Part shown: positions 43,155-53,027 of the stretch, in pieces
Position numbering within the stretch: the stretch's first letter is position 1
Layout of the letters: each line of letters opens with the position of its first letter
Source: Byssothecium circinans
Taxonomy: Eukaryota; Ascomycota; Dothideomycetes; Pleosporales; Massarinaceae
Assembly (NCBI GenBank): GCA_010015675.1
Contig: ML976999.1
Coordinates: 413,340 to 466,369, forward strand
Direction: 5' to 3'
DNA: 53,030 nucleotides
Notes under the pieces: model-generated
What the model saw: only the letters and a program-made list of their open reading frames with translations
What the model was told of the DNA's origin: nothing
The model's database searches: none
Made by a program: the position numbers and the translations under genes

Positions 43155-43643
43155 ATGCGTTTCTCCACCATCATCGTTGCTACTCTCGGTGCCACCGCCG
43201 GCGCCCAGGACCTCAACTCTCTCACCAGTGCTCTGGCCGGAGGCCTCACTTCCCAGCTCCCCAACGGTGCATCCTCCGCCTTCAACTCCCTGACCGCGGC
43301 GGCCGGAACCAACGTCAACTCACTCAACTCTGCCGCCAGCTCTTTCTTCAGCTCCCAGGGCTCCAACATCGCTTCCGCCACATCAGCGCTCGGCTCCGCC
43401 GCCAGCTCCCTCGGCGGTGCGGCCTCGTCCCGCGTCGAGTCGCTCGAGAGCCAGCTTTCAACTGCTACCGGAAGCGTGAGGTCATCTCTTTCATCCGAGG
43501 TAGCCGGCCTCCGCTCAAGCGCCGCTTCCCGCGTCGCAGGAGCCACCAGCAGTTCTGCTTCTGGCGCCGCTGCCCACCCTACGGCTCTTCCCGCCATGGG
43601 CGCCGTTGCCGGCGGCATCTTCGCTCTTGCCGGTCTCTTGTAG
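43155..43643 (+). CDS. Small Ser/Ala-rich GPI-anchored-type cell-surface protein, 162 residues
   Basis: Signal peptide MRFSTIIVATLGATAGA (cut after residue 17, before QDLNS), then about 120 residues made almost only of Ser, Ala, Gly, Leu, Thr and Asn in helix-prone heptad-like blocks (SSLGGAASSRVESLESQLST). The C-terminus is a GPI-anchor signal: small residues (SSSASGAAAH), a short spacer, and a hydrophobic end (MGAVAGGIFALAGLL). No Cys and no catalytic residues. Likely a structural wall or plasma-membrane protein. Codon use is strongly biased to C-ending codons, as in highly expressed genes. Single exon with a TATA box and C/T-rich leader. Confidence 0.82.
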   Translation: MRFSTIIVATLGATAGAQDLNSLTSALAGGLTSQLPNGASSAFNSLTAAAGTNVNSLNSAASSFFSSQGSNIASATSALGSAASSLGGAASSRVESLESQLSTATGSVRSSLSSEVAGLRSSAASRVAGATSSSASGAAAHPTALPAMGAVAGGIFALAGLL

Positions 43644-46262
43644 ACGCTCCCCCCTCTACCCGACTGCACCTTCGACTTCGACCCTTCCGCAGCGACTGCC
43701 AGCAACCTGAGACATCTTACCGTTCGCGGCGATAACATTCAACGGCAATGCTTCCACCGGGCCGCGCCTTGCATATATTCTAGCCACGGGCTACACACAC
43801 TTTGTCTCATGAGAGAGTAATACTTCATTTGGGGGATTGGAAAGCATGCACCTGGTGTTCAAGGATGGGGATATGATATTCAGGCTTGTCATACTTCTAC
43901 AGCTGCATGAATCGAAATACAAAAACATTCGCAAAACAATTGCGGCTCCGGCACGTTTATTTCCTGTGTGTGAAGGTCGTGAGTCCTGAGTTGTGATGAA
44001 GACATGCTGGCTACTGGTCATGCACTACTAATCCCCTCAAGATATGATATCCCCGGGAAACCTCACTCGTTCCACGGTACGGAGTACTACTACCCCGTCC
44101 TGTCCCTTCCTGTCATCATCATCACCGCGATCTCCGTGAATTTCCCTCTGCGGCCAGCCTCCCAAGTAATCCCAATAAGGAAAGTGTCTGCCTCCCCTGC
44201 ACATCAACATCAACATCTCCCAGGCGCCCGCGCCCCGCCAACACGCACACGACGGCGCAGAAAAAATGACGCAAACATCCTCTTCCTTCCTTACCCCACC
44301 GGGCCTATCTGTCCACGGTCCATCCGCCCACGGTCCACGGTCCACCTCGACACTGTAGCTGTACCTGTACCATGGGTATGTAAAGGCGCGTTTTGGGGAT
44401 GCAGTACCCCGCACCACGGAGAGATTCGATCTTTTTCACCTTTTTGGGGGAATGGAAATATCTAGTGGAATACTGTAGAGAACAGAGGTGGAAAATACCG
44501 GTAGGGCTGAGAGAGATGGGATGAGAGGGCTTACGCGGCCGACGCGGGCTATGACATCATATCATCTGCGAATCGAATTGTTTTCGCACGACAAGGGCGA
44601 CTGGGCTGAAACGGCGGTGTGTGGCTGTGCGGAGGATCGTTTATTGTGATTTGTGCATGGGTGCAGGGGTGCTAGATCTGGGATGCATACCAATTCCCAT
44701 GCGCCAAGACCTTTGGGCCAATCAAGTCCGGCTCTTGATCTCCCCGCCTGCGCTAAAGAATGCAGTGAAAGCTGTGGAATTCCATAATCCTGGCTATCCA
44801 TAACACTGGGATCTGACCTGGGGAGTGTTGCCGCTTTTCCCGACGTGGATCGGATCGATCGGCTCGGGAGGGAGGAGCTCCCGTACACACCACCACCACC
44901 ACACCGCCGCTGCTGTGGGACGCAGACGCAGACGTGCCGATGTCGTTCCTTAACAGCTGTGCTGGATGAAAACGTAAAGCTACTATAAAAATACGCATAA
45001 CATATAGGATTATCATGCGGAGCCAAACCTTGTGTAGGGGAAGGAGATATCAATGCGCATGAGGAGGATTTAGCGACGTCTTGGAGAAGCAAGGCGGATG
45101 AACGGGTACCATGGTGTTCAACAGGTGGTATGGATTTGGAGACCTTGGTAACGTAGAGGAGAAGGGTTTGGGAAGGGGGGAATGCGTGGGGGTTGGGAAG
45201 AAGTTGGGGGGGAATAGATGGGGAAACTGTGGGTTAGTGCGAGTTGTTGGTAACTTTGTGGTGTGGTTCGTGAGGATGAAGGGTGGGGATGGGTTTGTGG
45301 TGTTGGAAGCTTCTTGTGGGTGCAGGGGGTTGTAGGTTTTGATGTTGGAGTTGAAGTGTGTTGGTGTGTGCATGTTGTTGTGTGTGGTTATAACAAGTTA
45401 GGTTTGTTTATCATTAGACTATGGCGTTTGTGTTGCCTTGCTAAGGTATTCTGCGCTCCAGGTCGTATGGAATTAAGGTGCTACTATGACAGCGGTTATT
45501 CTTACATTTAAAGACTTTTTGGAAGTGTCGGATTCATGAACGAATGAAGAGTAAACATCGCACACACCCCTAGACTACCAACTTTAGGACTGTGTGGGCG
45601 CGGATCTGGCCCTCGTGGATAGTAGACCGGTTTAAGAGAATAAGGTGACAGTGTCGTGGAGAAATGCGACGTCAAGGAACATTAGTAGGACTAACAGAAT
45701 GTGGCGACAGGAATGGGGCTGTGGGTTATAAAGGAGAAGATTATATCCGACGACAGGCGGAGCATGAAGGTGTACTTTACTCGACTTATTCATTCAACTA
45801 AGACTTTGGGTGGCATACGATGTAGAAGAAACTGGTATAGGCTTGGCCCTATCGAAATAGTGTTGGCGGATTCCATCCGTGATATTTCATCCTGGTATCA
45901 TTTCTTTGATGGCTTTCGCCCGTCTCACCTGTTATCCTCCAACGGAGCTCACCACCTCAAGCAAAAAAGACGTTCCCAATTCTATCAAGGCACATTGTGC
46001 ACTCTTTTCCATGAACACCGATTCCTAATTCCTTTAAAACTCCTTCTCCCTACACTCACATTGTGCATGTACAAAATCCTGTAACGCACCCTCAACAACA
46101 CAAGCCTGCGATGAATAAAGATCTCCCAGACCTCCCTCACTAACACATCTCTTAAACTCAACAACACCAAACGCAAACATCCAGATACCTATCTTACCTA
46201 GGTATTCTCCATTCAAGTACGTCACAGAACATACTCAACTCGCCAGACCACATCCATCCAAC
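43644..46262. other. Long gene-free stretch (2.6 kb)
   Basis: The open frames at 44004-44465, 44037-44417, 44562-45092, 45050-45373 and 45701-46084 are low-complexity and overlap one another on both strands. None has a domain, signal peptide or splice partner I can defend. Small features include repeated CCACGGTC near 44313-44343 and a strong G-rich plus strand at 45140-45370. A long regulatory region or a non-coding RNA is possible but unsupported. Confidence 0.45.
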
Positions 46263-46724
46263 ATGCCAGCCATGTCCACCATCTCCTCCAGGAACTTCAC
46301 CGCTCCCGCCCATCCCCCCTCCCCAACACCCTCGTTTATCTCCGACCCTCCAGTCACTAAGTCCGCGCCTCCGGTCAACATACGCCTCGTGGCCACTCTC
46401 AGTATCTTCCTCGGTGGTATCATGGTCGCTTTTTGTATCTATGCTTTTTATTGTTGGTACAACGATAAGAAGCTCTGGAACCGCGCTATACACCAACCCA
46501 CACAGCAACCTACACCATCTGACCGAGACATCGAGCTGGGTACTCTGCTACAACCGTGTATAGAGGGGGATAATCTGCGGGTTTCTAGTCAGGCTTCTCG
46601 GTCTGCGACTGTTGATTCTCTAGATCTACATTATGAGGTTGGGGGTGTAAGTATGAACAGGTCGTTTTCTTCGGGGAGTTTTGAGAGCGTTAACCTCGAG
46701 GGTGGCGAGGCTGGAAAGACTTGA
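46263..46724 (+). CDS. Hypothetical single-pass membrane protein, 153 residues
   Basis: Residues 1-40 are Ser/Thr/Pro-rich, a hydrophobic helix follows (~41-66, LVATLSIFLGGIMVAFCIYA), then a basic patch (KKLWNR) and an 80-residue Ser-rich acidic tail ending SVNLEGGEAGKT. There is no clear cleavable signal. Same layout as the other small membrane proteins of this window but no clear sequence match. Family unknown. Single exon in a good start context (ACATGCC). Confidence 0.62.
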   Translation: MPAMSTISSRNFTAPAHPPSPTPSFISDPPVTKSAPPVNIRLVATLSIFLGGIMVAFCIYAFYCWYNDKKLWNRAIHQPTQQPTPSDRDIELGTLLQPCIEGDNLRVSSQASRSATVDSLDLHYEVGGVSMNRSFSSGSFESVNLEGGEAGKT

Positions 46725-47551
46725 AAAGCTGGTGAGCTTGGCTCACGTGGGGTAGTTCGGGATGTGAAGGCTTTGTTTCGGTTTAAGGGGAAGTAGAGAC
46801 GTTTTGCTAGCCGTAGAAGCTGTGGCTCTACTACGGGTTTATCTTAACTTGCTGTAGGTGAGATGCAGTCGTCCGGTATGACTGGACTAGTGTTAAGGGC
46901 ATGGAGGTAATAGTAGGGCATTCATCAGCACCGCAGAACGAGGTAGTGCGGCCTGAACCTGCTAGGCCTCTATTACCGTGGAAAGCTCCAGTGGCGAGAA
47001 TGTATTAAGAGAAGGTTATTACTTGAAGGCGTTCTAATGTCCATCCCTGCGTAACGGAAAGCACCCTGTGAAGGAATAAAATCATCCTTGCAGCATCGCA
47101 TTTTCTCCCCTTCGGTTCTATCAAGATATGCCTATTAAGAATCTTATCTCTACCGTATTCTCTATCGCAAGTCAGTCTTCAACTAGAAAAATACGTAGTT
47201 CTAACCTACACTTTTCACAGTTTCGCTCAGAGCTTCTTGCACTGCTTTACATTTCTAAGTTACCCCTGTTAAGCCACTATCGAAGTCAATTCGGGAAGGC
47301 TGGACATGCGGTCTTTAAAATGTGAGGATCTCTTCATCCTGGTGTGGCGTGCTCCGAAGTCTTCGAATGGATAGGGCTTTGGAGTCTCGCTTACCCCGCG
47401 ATACAGTGCAGACCGATGAAGCCTAGTGCAGAATATAATACCATGAGCTCAAGATGCGGGGAAGCAAGCCATTTCACGCACACCAAGTCTGTTATTCACC
47501 GCCTTCCTCCTACACGATCCCATCTGAAGACCTCTAGATCGAGAAACAGAA

Positions 47552-48019
47552 ATGACCTCTAAACAGACCGATCATCAACAAGCTCAAGACGATCTGCCAT
47601 CTAAATCCTCCACAACGAACCATCGCATGATCATTAATAATCTCCTCAACACCGTGCGGAAGCAAGAGAACATCATGGAACACCTCCTCAGAGATCTAGA
47701 ATTCTTCCGCAAACAGGTTAAGACCTCTTTAGAGTACGACGTCGGCGCCGGAGACTATGACGAGGAGACATCAGACGGGACAGCATATGATGCCAGATTC
47801 GAATCGGACGCTGGGGATGGAACAATTAAGGAGGAAACAGCAGTGGATTATATGGAGTACAAGGTTGCTATGGACAACTTTCAGATGGGTTTCGAGAAGA
47901 CGAAAGACCAGATTGAGAAGATCTGGGAAGATGTTGACGTGGGCAAGGGTTCCCTGGCGATGCCGAAATGGGCAGCGGATAGTTTGGAGAAGGGTCGCAA
48001 GGCTGCAGCCCAAGAGTAA
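47552..48019 (+). CDS. Hypothetical acidic coiled-coil protein, 155 residues
   Basis: A Gln/Asp/Ser-rich start (MTSKQTDHQQAQDDLPSKSS) is followed by a helix-rich region (RKQENIMEHLLRDLEFFRKQ), an acidic loop (YDVGAGDYDEETSDG) and a second helical part ending KWAADSLEKGRKAAAQE. No signal peptide, membrane segment or known domain. The frame is complete and free of the RIP-type stops found in other elements here. It lies between two transposon-like ends and directly abuts a minus-strand transposase fragment, so it may be cargo. An upstream exon cannot be excluded. Confidence 0.5.
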   Translation: MTSKQTDHQQAQDDLPSKSSTTNHRMIINNLLNTVRKQENIMEHLLRDLEFFRKQVKTSLEYDVGAGDYDEETSDGTAYDARFESDAGDGTIKEETAVDYMEYKVAMDNFQMGFEKTKDQIEKIWEDVDVGKGSLAMPKWAADSLEKGRKAAAQE

Positions 48020-48025
48020 CAACAT

Positions 48026-48262
48026 AGGTTATGTACATCAGAGGAAGTTTTCCTAACGTCCTCGCCACTAGGGCCCTCCACGGCTCCGGTCTTCAGCTGT
48101 GCTGCTGAATTCTTGCGCCGACGACCACGCTTTCCCTTGTCCTTGTCTGCAGTGGCTTTCTCGTTGATAGCGCGTTTTGCTCCTGCCACCTCGAGATCCT
48201 CGTAGCTCATTACCTTTGCCTTTCCTAAGACTACGTTGATGTATAGGGGAATAATATATTGG
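48026..48262 (-). pseudogene. C-terminal fragment of a pogo transposase
   Basis: The minus frame from about 48262 reads VVLGKAKVMSYEDLEVAGAK, then NEKATADKDKGKRGRRRKNS and a GPSGEDV block. This parallels the end of the intact transposase at 50763-52490 (VLGTARVMGYQDLVDARAKR, then KGKGKGKRGRKRK and SGPSNSQD). The catalytic part is absent: only ~140 bases separate the fragment from the element end at 48419. The frame runs without a stop into the antisense of the 155-residue gene, so the junction is near 48026. Confidence 0.75.
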
Positions 48263-48419
48263 TCTTGAACCAATTACTTTACTCTGGATATTCTGCTTTT
48301 AAATTGCCGTACCGCGATAAGCTCAAGCTTGCATAAGTTAAGATATCTCGGAGCTCATTTCGCTAAGCACACAGCTCTCAGCCCACATTACGCTAGCTTC
48401 GCTACGCATGGAGGTACGT

Positions 48420-48729
48420 TAAGCATTGTAAACTAACAACGTTCAAGGGTAGCGTGAATAGTGACCCACTGTTTGCCCACCTCCTAACTATCCAATAAAA
48501 ACTCTTCATTCCTATAGTCATTGTGTCTCTATAATGAAAAAAGTGAATATTGTCCACAATGAAGTTTCGCATTTATAAACGTGTGGAAGATGATATATTT
48601 CCCAACTGGTTACTGCCCTCAAACTCACTGTGGTTATACTTCCCAGTACTCGTCTACCTCTTCCTCTCACACAGGCGACATCAAAGTACCGCAAAGCCAT
48701 CAAGAAGGAAGCCGGACACGCATCTCACC
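48420..48729. other. Short intergenic stretch
   Basis: Between the right end of the 1.4 kb element and the glycoprotein start. An upstream in-frame Met at 48550 would add 60 residues before the signal peptide and is therefore not used. Confidence 0.5.
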
Positions 48730-49383
48730 ATGCACTTCCCAGCCTCCATTGCAGTCCTCACACTCGTCGCATCCCTCACCCATGCCTTGCCAACCCGCCA
48801 CCATAACATCTCCGGCCTGCCTTATTACCGCAACACCTCCACTATCCGTGCGGTTCCCTCTCAGGTGCCGAACTGCACGGCTATGAACCCAACAGTAATC
48901 CAGATGTACAATGCTACCCATATGCAGTTTTACAACGGCACTTGGCTTGCGCATAACAGGACCAATTGCACGGCTCAAGTTCCTAAGCCGAAGATGCCAG
49001 TTCCGGTGAACATTACTCTCACTCATACCACGACGATGGCTGGGACGCTTACCAGCTCGACTTCAATGAGGGCCACTGGGACGCAGTCTGCTTCCAGGCA
49101 GTCCGCTCCGCATAAGCCCCTACATCTCCCCAAAGTCACCAACGTCCCCGATCTTATCCGAGGCGCAGATCGTCCAACCAAGCACACACTACGCTCCAGC
49201 ACTTCCACCGGTAACGCCACCACAACTCCCGATACGCCCGAGGAAGATGAAGATGAAGATGGCGATGAAGTCCCGACCAAACCATTGGAAGGCTACACAA
49301 TCTTCGTGGTAACCTTCCTTAGTGTCGTCCTCGTAGTTACCTTGATCTCTGTCGTCTACCCATGCAAACCAGGCCCACATTAG
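48730..49383 (+). CDS. Type I membrane glycoprotein, 217 residues
   Basis: The start at 48730 (MHFPASIAVLTLVASLTHAL) gives a clear signal peptide of about 20 residues. The ectodomain is unusually dense in N-glycosylation sequons (NIS, NTS, NCT, NAT, NGT, NRT, NCT, NIT, NAT) and in Thr/Ser. An acidic block (PEEDEDEDGDE) precedes the only membrane helix (YTIFVVTFLSVVLVVTLISV). The cytoplasmic part is just a few residues (YPCKPGPH). I do not recognise the family. The very short tail suggests a surface coat or adhesion role rather than signalling, which is inference. Single exon; it lies between two transposon-like ends that point away from it. Confidence 0.68.
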   Translation: MHFPASIAVLTLVASLTHALPTRHHNISGLPYYRNTSTIRAVPSQVPNCTAMNPTVIQMYNATHMQFYNGTWLAHNRTNCTAQVPKPKMPVPVNITLTHTTTMAGTLTSSTSMRATGTQSASRQSAPHKPLHLPKVTNVPDLIRGADRPTKHTLRSSTSTGNATTTPDTPEEDEDEDGDEVPTKPLEGYTIFVVTFLSVVLVVTLISVVYPCKPGPH

Positions 49384-49828
49384 GGTAACTGGCTTTGTAG
49401 ATTGTGGGCTAAGCATAGGCAGTCGCGGGGTTCTCTAGGTGGCGAAGCGGGGGATTTTATCATGGTAGATAATACGGGGTCATATGAGACGGCTCATGGC
49501 GCTGAGCGCTAAGCGTCCGGGGTCTGGGTCTTCTTCTCCGCCGTCATACAAGTCGGTGAATGATGATGGTCAAGGCTCATAGTTTTGTGCCTAGCGCGTT
49601 TATAGCCGGGCGTCGAATGGGCGGAGAGGATGTGCACTTGCCTAGTGGGCCAGTGGCTCAACTTCCGCCGGGTACCATGCCTGCTGGCCAGTTATGGGCT
49701 GCTTGCTCGCGGTTGTAAGGAGGTGGATGTAGGATCTTCCGTTGAGCTTTGAAGGTCTCTTGTCAATATGACTGTTGATGCAGATGTTAACTAACCTGAA
49801 ATAGATCAAGGAATACGGGAAACATGTA
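49384..49828. other. Intergenic stretch before the third element end
   Basis: No gene seen. It ends at the TA (49827-49828) that precedes the end sequence at 49829. Confidence 0.5.
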
Positions 49829-49848
49829 ACGTCCCTCCATGCGTAGCG

Positions 49849-50762
49849 AAAAACCACCTGTGCCGAAACGAATCTATGGTTTTGGCAACGTAATACTTCC
49901 CCCCCTCCCCGCCGTTCTATTAAGCTTGAGTAAATAATAAAATTCTCTACATATCTCTCTCTAAGATCTATTCTCTTGTTTATAAAATACACCGATGTTG
50001 ATTATGTCGTTGACTGTTCTTTTTAGAGTGTTAGAAACTGCTTTTACTTTACACCCCTGCTCCATCAAGTTTAATTGCATATTATCTTATTTTGGTACCT
50101 TAATAGTGTAAGTTACTCCTATAAAAGGAATAAGGTCTATCCCTGGGTCGTGGGACGCATGGTGTTATGGGACGAATTTGACTTCTAACTATATTATAGT
50201 CTCCACCTTCGAGAATATAAAATTCGTGTTAATATAAATATATAATAGGGCTATAGATTTCCAATATACGAGCGCCTGATACGATCTCTCCCCGTCGTTG
50301 TTCTGTTGTTCATCTGTTTGTTAAAGTCGTCGATCGCCTCGCAAACGCTTCACCCCTGTCATATCGCGATAGAAGAGACTTTTCCTAGTTTGAGAAGACT
50401 TAATACGCGGTTCAAATGTAGAAGAAAATATTCCGGGGCATACACTGTAATCGAATGTAGTAGGGGTGGATTCCGAGAGGATCGGTGTTGGTGGATTGAC
50501 CCCTTGAAATTCGGCATGACTCGAGAATTCTTTATTTGCTTTAGCGCGTATTCAAGCTGCTTACATATCAGTTATCTCGAATATTACCTACCCTTACAAG
50601 CCATCCTGTTTTGCTCTAGCTGTGGCGCATCACAGCTTTTTTTAGAAGTACCCAGTGGCATTGTCCCCAAAGTCCACGGTGTCCTTTACCCCTCACCCTC
50701 CCCCACACTGCCTGTGCGCGATGTCCCCAGACTCCTCCACACCACCACCATAGCCAAACAAC
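49849..50762. other. Non-coding leader before the pogo transposase
   Basis: AT-rich to about 50300, then more balanced. GGGACGCATGG and GGGACGAATTT (50150-50180) form a short direct repeat. The last 120 bases are C-rich and run directly into the transposase ATG, like a 5' untranslated leader. A 156-codon frame (50306-50776) lacks any domain and is not called. Confidence 0.45.
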
Positions 50763-52490
50763 ATGGACCCAGCTAGTCGAGCATTATCTCAAGGGGTTCC
50801 GCCGGGTGTTCCAAATTCTTATCGAGCGCTAGCAGACCATGGCAAAGTCGCGAAGTCTACCCTCCACCGTCGTGCACAGGGTCAACGCTCGATTGAGGAG
50901 AAAGCCCAAAGCCAACAGTACCTCACCATCTACGAAGAAGAAGCCCTTGCTAAATTTGTCATTCAGCTAGCTGACCTTGGACAACCCATTCGAGTCAAGT
51001 TTCTACCCTTATTAGCCTTCTGCCTTGCCCGACACCGAATAGAATCAAATAGACCACCCAAGCCTCCAGGCAAGAACTGGGCGAAAGCATTCCAAGATCG
51101 GCATACAGACGTCCGGGCGAGGACCGTTAAGGCGCTAGATTGGAACCGCCACGAGAAGAACATCTATAATAAAATAACGCAGTGGTTTGAAGTCATAGAA
51201 GGGGTACTTCGTGATCCAGCTGTCGTAGCAGAGAATGTTTACAATATGGACGAGACTGGGGTAATGCTATCCATGCTAGGCTCTGTCAAGGTTCTTCTAG
51301 GTAGGCACGATGTAAGATCGTACAGAGGAGGGCGTGTAAAGCGTGAAGTTGTGACTGCTGTTGAGTGCGTTAGCGCTGATGGTAGGCATTTAAATCCTAT
51401 GGTTATCTGGCCAGCAGCGACTCATCGGAGTAACTGGACTACCTTTCCTACCCCTGGGTGGCAGTATGCGCTGTCCGAATCTGGATATGCAGACTCCTAC
51501 CTCAGTCTTCAATGGTTGAAGCGTATATTCGACCCAGAAACTAAGGAACGAGCTCAACATCAGTCAGGAGCACTCAGACCTCGAGTACTGATCTGCGACG
51601 GTTTTGGTACACACGAAACCCTTGAAGTCCTAGAGTTCTGTCTCTCAAACAACATTATATTGTGTAGGCTTCCTTCTCACACCTCCCACAAGTTGCAGCC
51701 ATGCGACGTCTCAACATTCTCCCCTTTGAAGGCAGCCTATCGTGAACAAGTTGAACGACTAGAGCGAGGCGGTATCAATAAAGTAGGCAAGGAGCATTTT
51801 ACTTATCTATATAGCCCTGCGAGGAGCAGGGCCTTTACTCCACGAAACATCAAAGCTGGTTTTGCTGCATGTGGGTTGTTTCCATTCAATCCCAATCGAG
51901 TGCTTAAGACTATGCCAAAACCGCCACTCGAGCTTATTACTCCAGGAGCGGACGGGGCGTCGGTAGAGCCTTGTTTAGTAGAGATCGGTCTATCCCAAGA
52001 CGTGATACTTTCGCCAAAGACTCCAGTAACAGCAGAAGGTCTTGTATCGCTACAAAATCTAATCGTCCAGCAAAATACGACCTGCTCTCAGAATGAGACG
52101 ACGAGACAGCGCCTGCAGAGACTCATCCAAAAGCTTGCTAAAGCCGCCCAGATGTCTTTTGCTAAGGGCATACTCCAGCAGCATCACATTCAATTCTTAA
52201 CGACGATCAACAACGAAGCGAAGGTTCGACGGGCAACTAAACCAAAAGTCCTAGGAACGGCAAGAGTAATGGGTTACCAGGACCTTGTAGATGCTCGAGC
52301 AAAGCGGGACGAAAAGGATGCCGCTAAAGGAAAAGGGAAAGGGAAACGCGGTCGAAAGCGTAAAGATACTTCGTCTAAAATAGACATAACTGGAGAGAAA
52401 ACGCTGGAGCCCCAGGCAAAGAAGGCGTGTGTCAGTGGGCCTTCAAACTCACAGGATCCATATAGCGCGCCAGTGGCAAGGATGTACTAA
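50763..52490 (+). CDS. Intact pogo/Fot1-like DDE_1 transposase, 575 residues
   Basis: Cut-and-paste transposase. Residues ~10-120 form the DNA-binding half with a psq-type helix-turn-helix (VPNSYRALADHGKVAKSTLH) and a CENP-B-like second helical domain. The catalytic core has Asp163 in NMDETG, Asp279 in LICDGFGTHE and Asp315 in LQPCDVSTFSPLK, a DDxD triad with 35 residues between the last two. The C-terminal tail is basic (KGKGKGKRGRKRK), probably a nuclear signal. There are no stops or frameshifts and codon use is balanced, in sharp contrast to the RIP-damaged relics at 1-1432 and 14598-15662. The copy is therefore young, protected or under selection. Its C-terminus is the closest match in the window to the fragment at 48026-48262. 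Confidence 0.93.
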   Translation: MDPASRALSQGVPPGVPNSYRALADHGKVAKSTLHRRAQGQRSIEEKAQSQQYLTIYEEEALAKFVIQLADLGQPIRVKFLPLLAFCLARHRIESNRPPKPPGKNWAKAFQDRHTDVRARTVKALDWNRHEKNIYNKITQWFEVIEGVLRDPAVVAENVYNMDETGVMLSMLGSVKVLLGRHDVRSYRGGRVKREVVTAVECVSADGRHLNPMVIWPAATHRSNWTTFPTPGWQYALSESGYADSYLSLQWLKRIFDPETKERAQHQSGALRPRVLICDGFGTHETLEVLEFCLSNNIILCRLPSHTSHKLQPCDVSTFSPLKAAYREQVERLERGGINKVGKEHFTYLYSPARSRAFTPRNIKAGFAACGLFPFNPNRVLKTMPKPPLELITPGADGASVEPCLVEIGLSQDVILSPKTPVTAEGLVSLQNLIVQQNTTCSQNETTRQRLQRLIQKLAKAAQMSFAKGILQQHHIQFLTTINNEAKVRRATKPKVLGTARVMGYQDLVDARAKRDEKDAAKGKGKGKRGRKRKDTSSKIDITGEKTLEPQAKKACVSGPSNSQDPYSAPVARMY

Positions 52491-52994
52491 TTCTTTCTAG
52501 TATGAACTAGTTTTGAGATGAATGAGTTTTTGTAGCTCGAGGCTTGATAGCTAAAAGCATCTAACGCAACTGCAATCGCAAAAAAGTTCTCCTACTCAAC
52601 CTCTAAAAGAATAGTATAATCGCCATAAATATTTGATCACCTTGTTTCTTTAAAAGAGCTTTTTTACCTCCTGCGCAAGAGCGCTAAGGGGTTACTCAAA
52701 GCTGATATATAGAATCGTAGTAATTAGCTTAGCATCGGTGGTATTAGGGTCCGTTTTGCGCGAACTGCCACAAACGGTCGTAGTATATTAGATACGGTGG
52801 TAGGTGAAGTATCATTACACCAAGCAGTGGTAAGGCGGTCATTTGCCGCTTAAAATTATAAGCAGTGGCGATTAAGGCGTCCGGAATACCTGGATCGGGC
52901 TAGTGGGCAGGCAACATTTGGACTAGCTCATCTTCGGCCTAATATGAAGATACACTGCAGCCTAGCGACGAAATGTCTTACTGATACCGAGGTT
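52491..52994. other. AT-rich tail after the transposase
   Basis: No gene. AAGCAGTGG occurs at 52822 and 52860, each followed within a few bases by AAGGCG, and AAGGCGGTCATTTGCCGCTT (52832-52851) is nearly palindromic. These may be subterminal repeats of an element end, but no partner was found. Confidence 0.45.
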
Positions 52995-53027
52995 GACGGC
53001 GCGACGCACGGGACGGCGCGACGCACG
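52995..53027. repeat. Tandem pair of GACGGCGCGACGCACG at the window edge
   Basis: Two identical 16-base copies (52995-53010 and 53012-53027) with one base between. The array may continue beyond the window. Confidence 0.9.

Larger units (their letters stand above)
47037..48419. mobile_element. Candidate 1.4 kb TIR element enclosing a small gene and a transposase scrap
   Basis: The left end ATGTCCATCCCTGCGTAACG (47037) and the right end, read inward on the minus strand from 48419, ACGTACCTCCATGCGTAGCG, agree at 15 of 20 positions. TA lies outside each (47035-47036 and 48420-48421). The ends resemble those of the HET element and of 49829. Inside are a 155-residue open frame (47552-48019) and, directly after it on the other strand, the C-terminal ~75 codons of a pogo transposase. 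After the left end, the next ~70 bases (CACCCTGTG.., then a CCGTTCTAT-like block) also resemble the sequence after 49829. The proposal is an internally deleted pogo-type element carrying a foreign gene. The ends are diverged, so the limits are uncertain. Confidence 0.42.

Noticed and set aside
43644..46262. Several open frames up to 176 codons in the 2.6 kb gap
   Set aside because: They overlap each other on both strands, are low-complexity, and lack starts, domains or splice partners I can defend.
48240..48300. GGTTCAAGACC on the minus strand, a B-box-like sequence
   Set aside because: No A box upstream and no cloverleaf; it lies beside the transposase fragment.
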